From Acidimicrobiaceae bacterium (lineage in GTDB: Bacteria > Actinomycetota > Acidimicrobiia > Acidimicrobiales > Ilumatobacteraceae): a stretch of DNA of 64,000 bases. Below are positions 41,511-49,606 of this stretch, one piece after another (positions within the stretch are counted from its first letter, which is position 1; every line of letters begins with the position of its first letter). The position numbers and the translations under genes were made by a program. Under the pieces are notes generated by a model. It was not told where the DNA came from and made no database searches. It worked only from the letters and a program-made list of their open reading frames with translations. The DNA lies in NCBI GenBank assembly GCA_947446815.1, contig CANFGT010000002.1, forward strand, positions 1 through 64,000. The letters are read 5' to 3'.

Positions 41511-42806
41511 CTATGCCTTTAGTGTGATGTGCGTTGCGCCACGCATGTACGGCAACAACACATCCGGAATTTTTACGCTGCCATCGGCCTGACGGAAGTT
41601 CTCACAAATAGCGGCCCACACACGAGGTACTGCAAGTGCAGAACCATTCAGCGTGTTGGCTACTTCAGTTCCCTTTTGTCCGGTGCGCTTAAAACGAATG
41701 TCTCCACGACGAGCTTGGTAATCAGCAAACCACGACACACTGCTGACCTCTAACCAGTTATCGCAACCGGGGGCATACACCTCAATGTCAAAGCTGCGGT
41801 GATGGCTGCCGCCCATGTCGCCCGTACAAATCTCGATGATGCGGTACGGCAAGCCGAGTCCAGCAATCAAACGCTCGGCCCGATCACGCAGTTCAATCAA
41901 TAATTCAGGAGATTGCTCAGGTGTTGCAAGCGCAAGAATCTCTACCTTGTCGAATTCATGGGCTCGCAACATGCCTCGAGTGTCCCGACCGGCAGAACCA
42001 GCTTCGCGGCGATAGCAACTGCTGTGTGCCATAAAACGTGCTGGTAAATCTGCTTCGTCAAGAACTTCACCTGCATACAGAGAGGTCAGCGGGACTTCTG
42101 CTGTCGGAATAGCCCACAGGTCATCGCGTTCGATGGCATATGCATCGTCTGCAAACTTGGGCAGCTGCCCCGTTGCAGTCAACGTAGCGGTGGTCACCAA
42201 AGATGGCGGACGAATCTCTTCAAACGCATCGGCATTCATATCCAATGCGTACTGGCACAATGCGCGCGACAACGTTGCACCAAGGCCGCGCTGCATGGTG
42301 AACATCGCACCTGAAATCTTTGTGGCGCGCTCATTATCCAAGATGCCAAGTTCACGGGCTGTATCCCAATGCGCAACACGCTGATGATCTGCGAAAGATG
42401 CGGGCATGTTGATAGGGCCCTTGATGACAGGATTGTCTTCGTCGCTGGAGCCGTCTGGAGCATCAGGGTGCGGCAAGTTTGGAATTCGCAACATGACCTG
42501 ACGCAACGTCTCTTGCATCTCATCTGTTTCAGACTGCAGTACGCGCTCACGCTCGCCGAGTTCACGACTGCGAGCCATGAGGTCTTCGGCCTCATCGTTC
42601 TTCTTGTCACGACGCAATATGCCCACTTGCTTGGACACGTCATTCACTTCGGCGCGGATTGCGTCTCGCTCCACAGTGATTTCGCGAAGGCGAGTATCAA
42701 GAGCAACGGCTTCATCTACCTGAGCCAATAATTCGGGCTTGCCACGACGGGCTAGGGCCTCTCGAACGACATCAAGGTTGGTGCGCAATAGGCGAACATC
42801 AATCAC
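41511..42806 (-). CDS. serS: Seryl-tRNA synthetase
   Basis: A 431-residue class II synthetase. The start is GTG at 42806, where VIDVRLLRTNLDVVREAL begins the family N-terminus, and TAGCCT lies seven bases before it. A coiled-coil arm (about 30-105) precedes the catalytic core with motif 2 (FMAHSSCYRREAGSAGRDTRG) and motif 3 (GSALAVPRVWAAI). It charges tRNA-Ser in the cytosol. The frame is open for another 120 codons upstream, but those run antisense through the ABC transporter gene. Confidence 0.97.
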   Translation of the reverse strand: MIDVRLLRTNLDVVREALARRGKPELLAQVDEAVALDTRLREITVERDAIRAEVNDVSKQVGILRRDKKNDEAEDLMARSRELGERERVLQSETDEMQETLRQVMLRIPNLPHPDAPDGSSDEDNPVIKGPINMPASFADHQRVAHWDTARELGILDNERATKISGAMFTMQRGLGATLSRALCQYALDMNADAFEEIRPPSLVTTATLTATGQLPKFADDAYAIERDDLWAIPTAEVPLTSLYAGEVLDEADLPARFMAHSSCYRREAGSAGRDTRGMLRAHEFDKVEILALATPEQSPELLIELRDRAERLIAGLGLPYRIIEICTGDMGGSHHRSFDIEVYAPGCDNWLEVSSVSWFADYQARRGDIRFKRTGQKGTEVANTLNGSALAVPRVWAAICENFRQADGSVKIPDVLLPYMRGATHITLKA

Positions 42807-42813
42807 AGAAATG

Positions 42814-42819
42814 AGGCTA
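42814..42819 (-). promoter_or_regulatory. -10 box of serS
   Basis: TAGCCT on the minus strand, seven bases before the GTG. Divergent from the ABC transporter -10 box 41 bases away. Confidence 0.5.
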
Positions 42820-42860
42820 CCTGCCCACCCATTGCGGGGTCGGGGTGATTGTTCTCGGCG

Positions 42861-42866
42861 TAATGT
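42861..42866 (+). promoter_or_regulatory. -10 box of the ABC exporter genes
   Basis: TAATGT, six bases before the GTG at 42873; probable leaderless transcript. Confidence 0.5.
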
Positions 42867-42872
42867 GGAGCC

Positions 42873-43769
42873 GTGTCCGTTGTTGTTGAAAATCTCACAG
42901 TTCGATACGGCGACCTCACCGCTGTCGACAATGTCTCTTTTGAAGCACCTACTGGGGCGGTCACCGTCGTCCTTGGGCCAAATGGTGCCGGCAAAACCAG
43001 CACTATTGAGGTATGTGAAGGGTTCCGGACTCCGGCCAGCGGCACCATTCGAGTCCTTGGGCTTGACCCCGCCACTCAGCACGCCGCCCTCACCCAACGA
43101 ATGGGCGTCATGCTGCAAGGCGGGGGCGTGTATCCGAGCGCCAGGGTCAAAGACGTCGTCAGACATTTCTGCGCCCTCTACGGCAAGGGAGTCAACCCCA
43201 TGGACCTGGTCGAGCGGGTGGGACTCACGGCCCGCGCCACGAGCACCTGGAGGCGCCTCTCGGGCGGAGAACAGCAGCGCGTTTCCCTCGCGCTCGCGCT
43301 CGCCGCAGACCCTGAAGTGGTCTTCCTCGACGAGCCGACATCAGGTGTCGACATTGATGGACGCGACACCATCCGCGACATCATCGCGTCGCTTTCGGCG
43401 AGAGGAACCACCGTGGTGCTCGCATCCCACGACATGGCCGAGGCAGAAAAGGTGGCCAGCCACGCCGTTCTTTTTCAAGAAGGACGTGTTGTTGCACAAG
43501 GCGCACTTGTCGACCTCACTGCAGTGAAAAAGCGACTCCGCTTCACTTCTCTACCCACCATCAACACAACAGAACTTGCAGGTGCGGCCGGTAGTCCGGC
43601 TCATCACATGGGTGAGGGCGTGTATGAAATTGCTGCGGAATCATCTTCGCGACTTGTTGGTCGTGTCACGCAATGGTTGGCTGAACAAGAACTACCGCTT
43701 ATCAGTATCGACATGGGCGTTGAGACCCTTGAAGATGCATACCGCCGACTCACCGGAGGTCACCGATGA
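42873..43769 (+). CDS. ABC transporter ATP-binding protein (DrrA-like)
   Basis: A 298-residue ATPase with GTG start. Walker A GPNGAGKTS lies near residue 37, the signature LSGGEQQRVSLALAL near 131, Walker B EVVFLDEPTSGVD, and the switch His in LASHDMAEAE. The C-terminal 80 residues resemble the DrrA/NatA tail. It forms an exporter with the overlapping ABC-2 permease. In mycobacteria a similar pair lies next to cytochrome-oxidase assembly genes (ctaA/ctaB), as here next to ctaG; the cargo is unknown. The start of the gene is more G+C rich than the surroundings. Confidence 0.92.
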   Translation: MSVVVENLTVRYGDLTAVDNVSFEAPTGAVTVVLGPNGAGKTSTIEVCEGFRTPASGTIRVLGLDPATQHAALTQRMGVMLQGGGVYPSARVKDVVRHFCALYGKGVNPMDLVERVGLTARATSTWRRLSGGEQQRVSLALALAADPEVVFLDEPTSGVDIDGRDTIRDIIASLSARGTTVVLASHDMAEAEKVASHAVLFQEGRVVAQGALVDLTAVKKRLRFTSLPTINTTELAGAAGSPAHHMGEGVYEIAAESSSRLVGRVTQWLAEQELPLISIDMGVETLEDAYRRLTGGHR

Positions 43770-44488
43770 AGCGCATTTTCTTACAACTGCGTGCTGAGCT
43801 GATGTTGCTTGCCCGCAACGGAGAACAACTATTGCTCACGCTCATCATTCCTGTGATTCTTCTGAGCTTTTTCGGCTCGGTCGACGTTTTGCCAAGTGGC
43901 AATAGCGATCCACTTACCTTTCTCGTTCCAGGTGTCCTCGCAGTAGCAATCATGAGCACGTCGATGGTGAGCCTCGGAATAGCGACAGGATTCGAACGTT
44001 CATATCTCGTTCTCAAGCGCCTTGGTGCAACTCCACTTTCGCGTGCGCAGTTGGTCATTGCCAAAATTCTCAGTGTGTTCATCGTCGAAATTGTGCAAGC
44101 TGCAATTCTCTTGCCAATTGGTATCGCTCTGGGATGGCGTCCGCACGGCAACTCATGGCCGCTGGCTATCGCCGCAGTCTTTCTTGGAACCGCATCGTTT
44201 GCTGGTGTCGGTTTAGTACTTGCTGGGCGCTTGCGAGCGGAGATCAACCTTGCAGCCCAAAATGGCCTGTATTTGCTGCTTCTTTTGCTTGGCGGAATGA
44301 TTATTCCACGAGATTCTTTGCCAAATTTTCTCAGCAAAGCAGCGTCAATCTTGCCGTCTACAGCGCTTGCAGATCTTCTTCGCGCCACATTGAACGGGAC
44401 GGGTGCACTAGTAACACCATTAATTGTTCTGGCTGCATGGGGAGTCATCACTCCTGCAATTGCAGCCAAGCGTTTCCGCTGGAGTTAA
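43766..44488 (+). CDS. ABC-2 type transporter permease
   Basis: A 240-residue protein with six membrane segments. Starts within the ATPase stop by ATGA. The N-terminal cytoplasmic helix, LTLIIPVILLSFFG, VPGVLAVAIMSTSMVSLGIATGFERSYLVLKRLGATPLSR (in parts) and the loop before the last helices fit ABC-2 permeases. Together with the upstream ATPase it would export a lipid, drug or cofactor. Its stop overlaps that of the convergent ctaG by 4 bases. Confidence 0.88.
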   Translation: MKRIFLQLRAELMLLARNGEQLLLTLIIPVILLSFFGSVDVLPSGNSDPLTFLVPGVLAVAIMSTSMVSLGIATGFERSYLVLKRLGATPLSRAQLVIAKILSVFIVEIVQAAILLPIGIALGWRPHGNSWPLAIAAVFLGTASFAGVGLVLAGRLRAEINLAAQNGLYLLLLLLGGMIIPRDSLPNFLSKAASILPSTALADLLRATLNGTGALVTPLIVLAAWGVITPAIAAKRFRWS

Positions 44489-45414
44489 TCCTCGTCGGCC
44501 GGACGAGTTCGACCAAATGCCGCTTCCACGTCGGAATACATCAGTGGAGCATCGGACCCGACGACTTCTGCATCTGGCATCTTGTCGTCATGAGCGTATG
44601 ACTGATCTTGGAAGAACGAACCCATAAAGCGTTTGAAGAAGATGTAAATGATGATGGCCCACATAATGCTGGAGCCACCTAACTTCATAATTCCGCCTGC
44701 GGCCTGTTGATCGCTCAACACATTGATGCCACCGACGCGTATCAATGTGTTGTAGTGCTTGTACACCGGACCTTCAGCAAACGTCAGCCAGCCCGCAGGA
44801 ATCGTTGGAATCAATGATGTCGTAAAGAGATACATCATTTTTGCACCATCAGACATACGCCATTCACGAATTGGACCGCACACGGGTGTCCAGAACATCA
44901 ATGATGTGGTGACAACAAGAACGTGCAATAAATAATGCAATGGACCACCGGCTGCACTGCGATTCACAATCTGAGGGATGTGAGTCGCCAGCAACGTCAA
45001 GTTATAGACAATGATTCCCACGAGCGGTCGGGTTAATAGCCGCACCACTTTGTACGTGCGTCCTTTGCCAATTAGCAATCGGAACAGCCATTCCGGTGTC
45101 GCGAGCAATGCCAGTGGCGGCACGATGTAGGTCAACACCATGTGCTGCACCATGTGCACCGAATAAAGATATTCTTCGGCAATATCGTGCATCGGCCAAT
45201 CACTGGCCAACCACAACAGCAGAATCATCACCGTAAATGTGGTTATTTGTCGGCGACTAATCACACTGCCCTTCGGTGCTACGCGAGGGCCAAGTACACG
45301 CACTGTGTACACGAATGCTGCAACTAGTCCGATGACCAGTAGCCAGACCTCAGGATGCGGCTGATATCTCCAAGGGTTTGGATTAGTTGTTGGTTCAATA
45401 CCCGCGAAGAACAC
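44485..45414 (-). CDS. ctaG: Cytochrome c oxidase assembly factor CtaG (Caa3_CtaG type)
   Basis: A 309-residue membrane protein with about seven helices. MHDIAEEYLYSVHMVQHMVLTYIVPPL (in parts) contains the His residues of the caa3_CtaG family. THIPQIVN, HYLLHVLVVTTSLMFWTPVCGP and the C-terminal hydrophilic tail are consistent. It helps insert copper into the oxidase; the exact role of this family is less clear than that of Cox11. It is the last gene of the oxidase operon. Confidence 0.9.
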   Translation of the reverse strand: MFFAGIEPTTNPNPWRYQPHPEVWLLVIGLVAAFVYTVRVLGPRVAPKGSVISRRQITTFTVMILLLWLASDWPMHDIAEEYLYSVHMVQHMVLTYIVPPLALLATPEWLFRLLIGKGRTYKVVRLLTRPLVGIIVYNLTLLATHIPQIVNRSAAGGPLHYLLHVLVVTTSLMFWTPVCGPIREWRMSDGAKMMYLFTTSLIPTIPAGWLTFAEGPVYKHYNTLIRVGGINVLSDQQAAGGIMKLGGSSIMWAIIIYIFFKRFMGSFFQDQSYAHDDKMPDAEVVGSDAPLMYSDVEAAFGRTRPADED

Positions 45415-45434
45415 GGCGGAACCGACTCTTCAGA

Positions 45435-45734
45435 TCAGGAGACGAAGAACTTGAACGTTGCAAGTGCAGTGCAGTACACGAACAATGCGAGCCCAAGACC
45501 CGTGTAGAACAGGAAGCTAAAAATCTTGCTATCGAACTTCAAGTGCATGAAATATGAAACGACCATCACAAACTTGACAATCATCATTGTGAGGAGTGCA
45601 GGCATGAAAAGAGGCCCGAAGTCGACGTAGTACGTAGAGACCTCAAGGCCAGTGATTGCAGCCAAAATGATTGCAATCTTGATGTAACTGGCATCTGACA
45701 TGCCGTGTTCTTGATGTTCAGCTGTTGCGTTCAT
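45435..45734 (-). CDS. ctaF: Cytochrome c oxidase subunit IV-type small protein
   Basis: A 99-residue protein with three membrane helices after a polar N-terminus. SDASYIKIAIILAAITGLEVSTYYV, LLTMMIVKFVMVVSYFMHLKFD and FSFLFYTGLGLALFVY resemble the prokaryotic COX4/CyoD fold. GAGGAAACA precedes the ATG at 45734. Subunit IV stabilises the complex near the copper centre. It lies 14 bases after ctaE. Confidence 0.85.
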   Translation of the reverse strand: MNATAEHQEHGMSDASYIKIAIILAAITGLEVSTYYVDFGPLFMPALLTMMIVKFVMVVSYFMHLKFDSKIFSFLFYTGLGLALFVYCTALATFKFFVS

Positions 45735-45748
45735 TGTTTCCTCTGGGA

Positions 45749-46363
45749 TCAGGATGGAATCAGGTAGACAAGCGTGAAGATGATGATCCACACGATGTCA
45801 ACGAAGTGCCAATAGAGACCAATAAGTTCGACGACCTCAGCCTTGTTGCCTGTGATCTTGCCCTTGCGGATGATGCCCATTGTGGAGAGCAACATGATCA
45901 CACCAACAGACACGTGAACACCGTGGAATCCGGTGAGGGTGTAGAAGCTGGAGCCAAACAAGCTGGTGGAGAATCCAAGACCTTCACGAATGAAGGTGGT
46001 GAACTCGTACACCTGGCCGCCAATGAAGGTTGCGCCCAAAAGCGCCGTCACTGTGAGCCACAAGTTGGTACGACGATCATCGCCGCGTTGCGCCGACGAC
46101 ACTGCCAACACCATCGTGAGCGATGACATCAGAAGAACGAAGCTGCTCACTGAGGTGAACGGAATATCGAAGATGCGCGATGGGTGTGGTCCAGATGAAA
46201 CACGACCGCGGTACAACATGTAGGTCGAGATGAGTCCGCCGAAGAGGAGACACTCGGAACCGAGGAAGAGCCACATCGCCAACTTGTTGTTGGTGAGGCC
46301 GGTGGATGTTTCGTGACCGTGCTCTGTCGAGTGGTCAGCGGTGTGTGTTGCTGTCTCAGCCAA
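45749..46363 (-). CDS. ctaE: Cytochrome c oxidase subunit III
   Basis: A 204-residue membrane protein if the start is TTG at 46363. That TTG overlaps the last codons of ctaD and has AAGGAG ten bases upstream inside ctaD. An ATG at 46393 would overlap ctaD more and lacks a ribosome site. LAMWLFLGSECLLFGGLISTYMLY opens the first helix, and GQVYEFTTFI, FYTLTGFHGVHVSVG and YWHFVDIVWIIIFTLVYL are family signatures. Subunit III binds no metals but supports proton uptake. Confidence 0.92.
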   Translation of the reverse strand: MAETATHTADHSTEHGHETSTGLTNNKLAMWLFLGSECLLFGGLISTYMLYRGRVSSGPHPSRIFDIPFTSVSSFVLLMSSLTMVLAVSSAQRGDDRRTNLWLTVTALLGATFIGGQVYEFTTFIREGLGFSTSLFGSSFYTLTGFHGVHVSVGVIMLLSTMGIIRKGKITGNKAEVVELIGLYWHFVDIVWIIIFTLVYLIPS

Positions 46364-48341
46364 GGGGAGCAATCTCCTTCGTGTTGCCGTCATTTGATGC
46401 CGGCGCAAAATCGATGTCTTCAGCGACGGAAGGTTCGAGAACCCATCCGAATGAAGCGAAAAGAACTACTGCGAAACCAACAACCATGATGGGGACGCCG
46501 TAGATGATGCCAAGGCCCAAGATGCCAACGCCAGTAGCGAGAACAATTGGCCAATAAGAAGGCGCTGGAAGATGAATGTTTGCGTCGGCTGCTGCCTCTT
46601 CTGCGCGAACCAATTCTTCTCCATCTGCAATCTTGCGCATGGTGTTCGCTGCTGAATCTTCTTCATACTTGCGATGGAAGAACTCATCCAGGTGATGCAC
46701 AACAGGAATGCGATCAAAGTTGTGTGGCTTTGGCGGGCTAGTGGTGAGCCACTCAAGTGTGCGTGCGTCCCATGGGTCAAGCGGTGCTGTCTTGCCACTT
46801 CGTGCTGTCTTCACCACATTGATGAGGAAGAAGAGAACGCCGATAGCAAGAATGAACGAGCCAATTGATGCCACCATGTTCCAGAAGCCGAAGTTGAACA
46901 GACCTTCGCCACCACGGGCCTTTGTCCAGATGTACATACGGCGAGGCTGACCTTGCAATCCGAGGATGTGCATTGGGCCGAACGTCATGTTCATACCAAT
47001 AACCATCAACCAGAAGTTCCAGCTTCCCAATTTTTCATTGAGCATCTTGCCGAAGACTTTTGGCCACCAGTAGTAGAAGCCGGAGAAGAGACCAAACACC
47101 ATTCCGCCGAACAACACGTAATGGAAGTGAGCAACGATGTAATAGGTGTCTGTTTGCTGAGTGTCAGATGGTGCGACCGAGTGGGTCACGCCTGACAAGC
47201 CGCCGATGGTGAACAAGATAACTAGTCCAATTGCGAACTTCATCGCGGTGGTGTACCAGAGCTTGCCGCCCCACATTGTGAGCAACCAGTTGAAGATCTT
47301 CACACCAGTTGGGATGGCGATTGCCATTGTTGCAATTGAGAACACTGCAACAGATACAGGGCCGAGACCGGATGCGAACATGTGGTGAGCCCACACACCG
47401 AAGCCAACAAGACCAATCGATGCACCTGAGAACACCACGAATGGGTATCCAAAGAGAGGCTTACGGGAGAAGGTTGGCAGAACTTCGGAGATAATTCCGA
47501 AGGACGGCAGAATCAGCACGTACACCTCCGGATGCCCGAATATCCAGAATAAGTGTTGCCATAGCAACGGGTCTGCTCCTTGCGATACATCGAAGAAGGT
47601 TGCACCGTAGGAACGCTGCAGCATGAGAAGTACAAGAGCAACTGTGATGACTGGAAGCGAGAACACCAAGAGGAACTGCACCACGAGGATCATCCATGTG
47701 AACACTGGCATCTTCATGAGGCTCATACCAGGGGCACGCATGTTGAGGACGGTGACAATCAAGTTGATGGAGCCAAGAAGCGAGGCAATACCCGCAACTT
47801 GCAAACCAAGAACCCAGAAGTCAACGCCATGTGATGGTGAGAAGACAGGTCCCGAGTTTGGTGCGTACATGAACCAGCCGCCATCGGCTGCTCCGCCAAG
47901 GAACCATGATGCGTTGAGGACGATGCCGCCAACGACGAGCAACCACAACGACAACGCGTTGATACGGGGGAACGCAACGTCGCGTGCACCGATCTGCAAG
48001 GGCAAGAAATAGTTTGCAAACGCACCTGCCATAGGCATTGCGAACAAGAAAATCATCGTTGTCGCGTGCATCGTGAACATCTGGTTGTACTTGTCTGCAC
48101 TCAGGATGTGTCCGTTTGGCGCAGCAAGCTGCAAACGGATGAGCAACGCTTCAACACCACCAACAATGAAGAACGCCATGGCGACAACGCCGTACATGAT
48201 GCCAATCTTCTTGTGGTCAACAGTGAAGAGCCACTCGCGCCAGCCCTTTGTTTCCACTGGGCGCTTCACAGCACCGAGTGTTTGTTGTGGAGTCACCACC
48301 GCTGGGGTGGTTTCTGTTCCGGGACGTTCAATGATTGCCAT
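46356..48341 (-). CDS. ctaD: Cytochrome c oxidase subunit I (aa3-type)
   Basis: A 661-residue heme-copper oxidase subunit I. The low-spin heme ligands are His92 (MFTMHATTM) and His407 in VAHFHYVL, with His405 next to it for the high-spin heme. CuB ligands are His270 and the cross-linked Tyr274 in GHPEVYVLILP, plus His319-His320 in WAHHMF. Lys348 in IPTGVKIF belongs to the K channel, and Glu272 marks an A1-type D-channel end. The C-terminal cytosolic tail is long, with a further helix near residue 620. It reduces oxygen and pumps protons in the cytoplasmic membrane. It follows ctaC by 12 bases. Confidence 0.97.
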   Translation of the reverse strand: MAIIERPGTETTPAVVTPQQTLGAVKRPVETKGWREWLFTVDHKKIGIMYGVVAMAFFIVGGVEALLIRLQLAAPNGHILSADKYNQMFTMHATTMIFLFAMPMAGAFANYFLPLQIGARDVAFPRINALSLWLLVVGGIVLNASWFLGGAADGGWFMYAPNSGPVFSPSHGVDFWVLGLQVAGIASLLGSINLIVTVLNMRAPGMSLMKMPVFTWMILVVQFLLVFSLPVITVALVLLMLQRSYGATFFDVSQGADPLLWQHLFWIFGHPEVYVLILPSFGIISEVLPTFSRKPLFGYPFVVFSGASIGLVGFGVWAHHMFASGLGPVSVAVFSIATMAIAIPTGVKIFNWLLTMWGGKLWYTTAMKFAIGLVILFTIGGLSGVTHSVAPSDTQQTDTYYIVAHFHYVLFGGMVFGLFSGFYYWWPKVFGKMLNEKLGSWNFWLMVIGMNMTFGPMHILGLQGQPRRMYIWTKARGGEGLFNFGFWNMVASIGSFILAIGVLFFLINVVKTARSGKTAPLDPWDARTLEWLTTSPPKPHNFDRIPVVHHLDEFFHRKYEEDSAANTMRKIADGEELVRAEEAAADANIHLPAPSYWPIVLATGVGILGLGIIYGVPIMVVGFAVVLFASFGWVLEPSVAEDIDFAPASNDGNTKEIAPLG

Positions 48342-48353
48342 GAGGGTTTCCGA

Positions 48354-49571
48354 TCACTTCAGTGTCGACAGATAGGCAACGACCTTGTCAATGTCGTCCT
48401 CGGACAAACCGAGGTTCGGCATTCCGCGGTACTTACCGCCGGTCTTTGCAAGTTTGGTGGGATCTGAATACATCGGCTTCATCGCCGGTGCGTTGCGCAA
48501 CCATGCGCGCAAGTTCTTTTGGTTGAGGCAGTCAGTGGTGACGCCAGTGAGATACTTCGCACCGAACTCATCCGACTTGGCTTTCCACACGTCATCGCGG
48601 CACTTCTGATTGACCAAGTCAAACATTGCGCCAGCAAATGTGGTGCGCGACATGAGGTGCGACAGGTTGGGGGCAGCACCGGCGTAGACGTTTTCGTCCG
48701 GCGCCGAAATGATGGCCTTGCCATTTGCATCCTTGATGCCATTGACTTGGTGACAACGTGAACACTGGTTAATGAAGACTGTTTCGCCTTCTTTCGCCTT
48801 GGTTCCCTCGTCGGGAGATGTGTATCCCTTTTGTTGACCAGCAACCCACTTTGCGAAATCTTCCTTCGACAACGCAATTGCTTCCATACGCATGTTGGCG
48901 TGAGACAGACCACAGAACTCTGTGCACTGTCCGGCATAGATGCCTGGCTTGTCAGCCTGTAAACGGAGCAAGTGAATACGACCAGGTACTGCGTCCTTCT
49001 TGCCGTTCAATGCAGGAATCCAGTACGAGTGGATGACGTCACGGCTGGTTTCACGCAACAAAACATTGGTGCCAACAGGGATAACAAGCTGGCCTGAGGT
49101 GATGATGGGCTGTGTGATGCCTTGGTCTGTTTGTGCGGGGTAGTCATATTCCCACCACCACTGTTGACCAGTGACGTTAATAACCATCTGTGTATCTGTG
49201 GTCTTTGCAAGATCCATAATCGTGCGGAATGTGAAGACACCAACAACTGTGAGAATTAATGCAGGAACGATGGTGAGGATGATTTCAACAGTCGGCTTTC
49301 CGTGCGACTGGGCAGGAATGTCCTGTCCCTTATCGCGGAACTTAATGAAGATGTAAATAGCGAGAGCAACAACAAGGACACCCACCAAGCCAGCGATGGG
49401 GAACACAACCTTTTGCAAGGTGTCGATCTTCTGTGCGTTGTCTCCCTTTGGCACAAACGTGTCTTGGGGCGCGTTCTGGGCACAACCTGCCAAAGCGATA
49501 GTGCCGGCAACACCCGCAAGGGTGGCGACAATGCGACGACGAGAATTCTTCACGTGGCTCACGGTATCCAT
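48354..49571 (-). CDS. ctaC: Cytochrome c oxidase subunit II with fused cytochrome c domain
   Basis: A 405-residue lipoprotein-like protein. The signal peptide has a double Arg and ends in the lipobox LAGC. Two membrane helices follow, then the cupredoxin domain with GQQWWWEYDYP, DVIHSYWIP and QCTEFCGLSHANMRM, which supplies the CuA ligands. The C-terminal cytochrome c domain has CSRCH and Met in RGMPNLGL. Such a fusion marks caa3-type oxidases. Between heme motif and Met it has two extra Cys (in QKCRDD and TTDCLN). ATG 49571 has GGAG at suitable distance; an upstream GTG at 49610 is possible. Confidence 0.95.
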   Translation of the reverse strand: MDTVSHVKNSRRRIVATLAGVAGTIALAGCAQNAPQDTFVPKGDNAQKIDTLQKVVFPIAGLVGVLVVALAIYIFIKFRDKGQDIPAQSHGKPTVEIILTIVPALILTVVGVFTFRTIMDLAKTTDTQMVINVTGQQWWWEYDYPAQTDQGITQPIITSGQLVIPVGTNVLLRETSRDVIHSYWIPALNGKKDAVPGRIHLLRLQADKPGIYAGQCTEFCGLSHANMRMEAIALSKEDFAKWVAGQQKGYTSPDEGTKAKEGETVFINQCSRCHQVNGIKDANGKAIISAPDENVYAGAAPNLSHLMSRTTFAGAMFDLVNQKCRDDVWKAKSDEFGAKYLTGVTTDCLNQKNLRAWLRNAPAMKPMYSDPTKLAKTGGKYRGMPNLGLSEDDIDKVVAYLSTLK

Positions 49572-49606
49572 TGCTTGCTCCGTTGTCTTGCTCTGATTAA
49601 TGCGAC

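Noticed and set aside
42807-43166. A 120-codon N-terminal extension of seryl-tRNA synthetase.
   Set aside because: It is antisense to the ABC ATPase core, and SerRS starts normally at the GTG at 42806.
42739-43527. A 262-codon plus-strand frame.
   Set aside because: It overlaps the start of serS in antisense and the ABC ATPase in another frame; the ATPase frame has all motifs.
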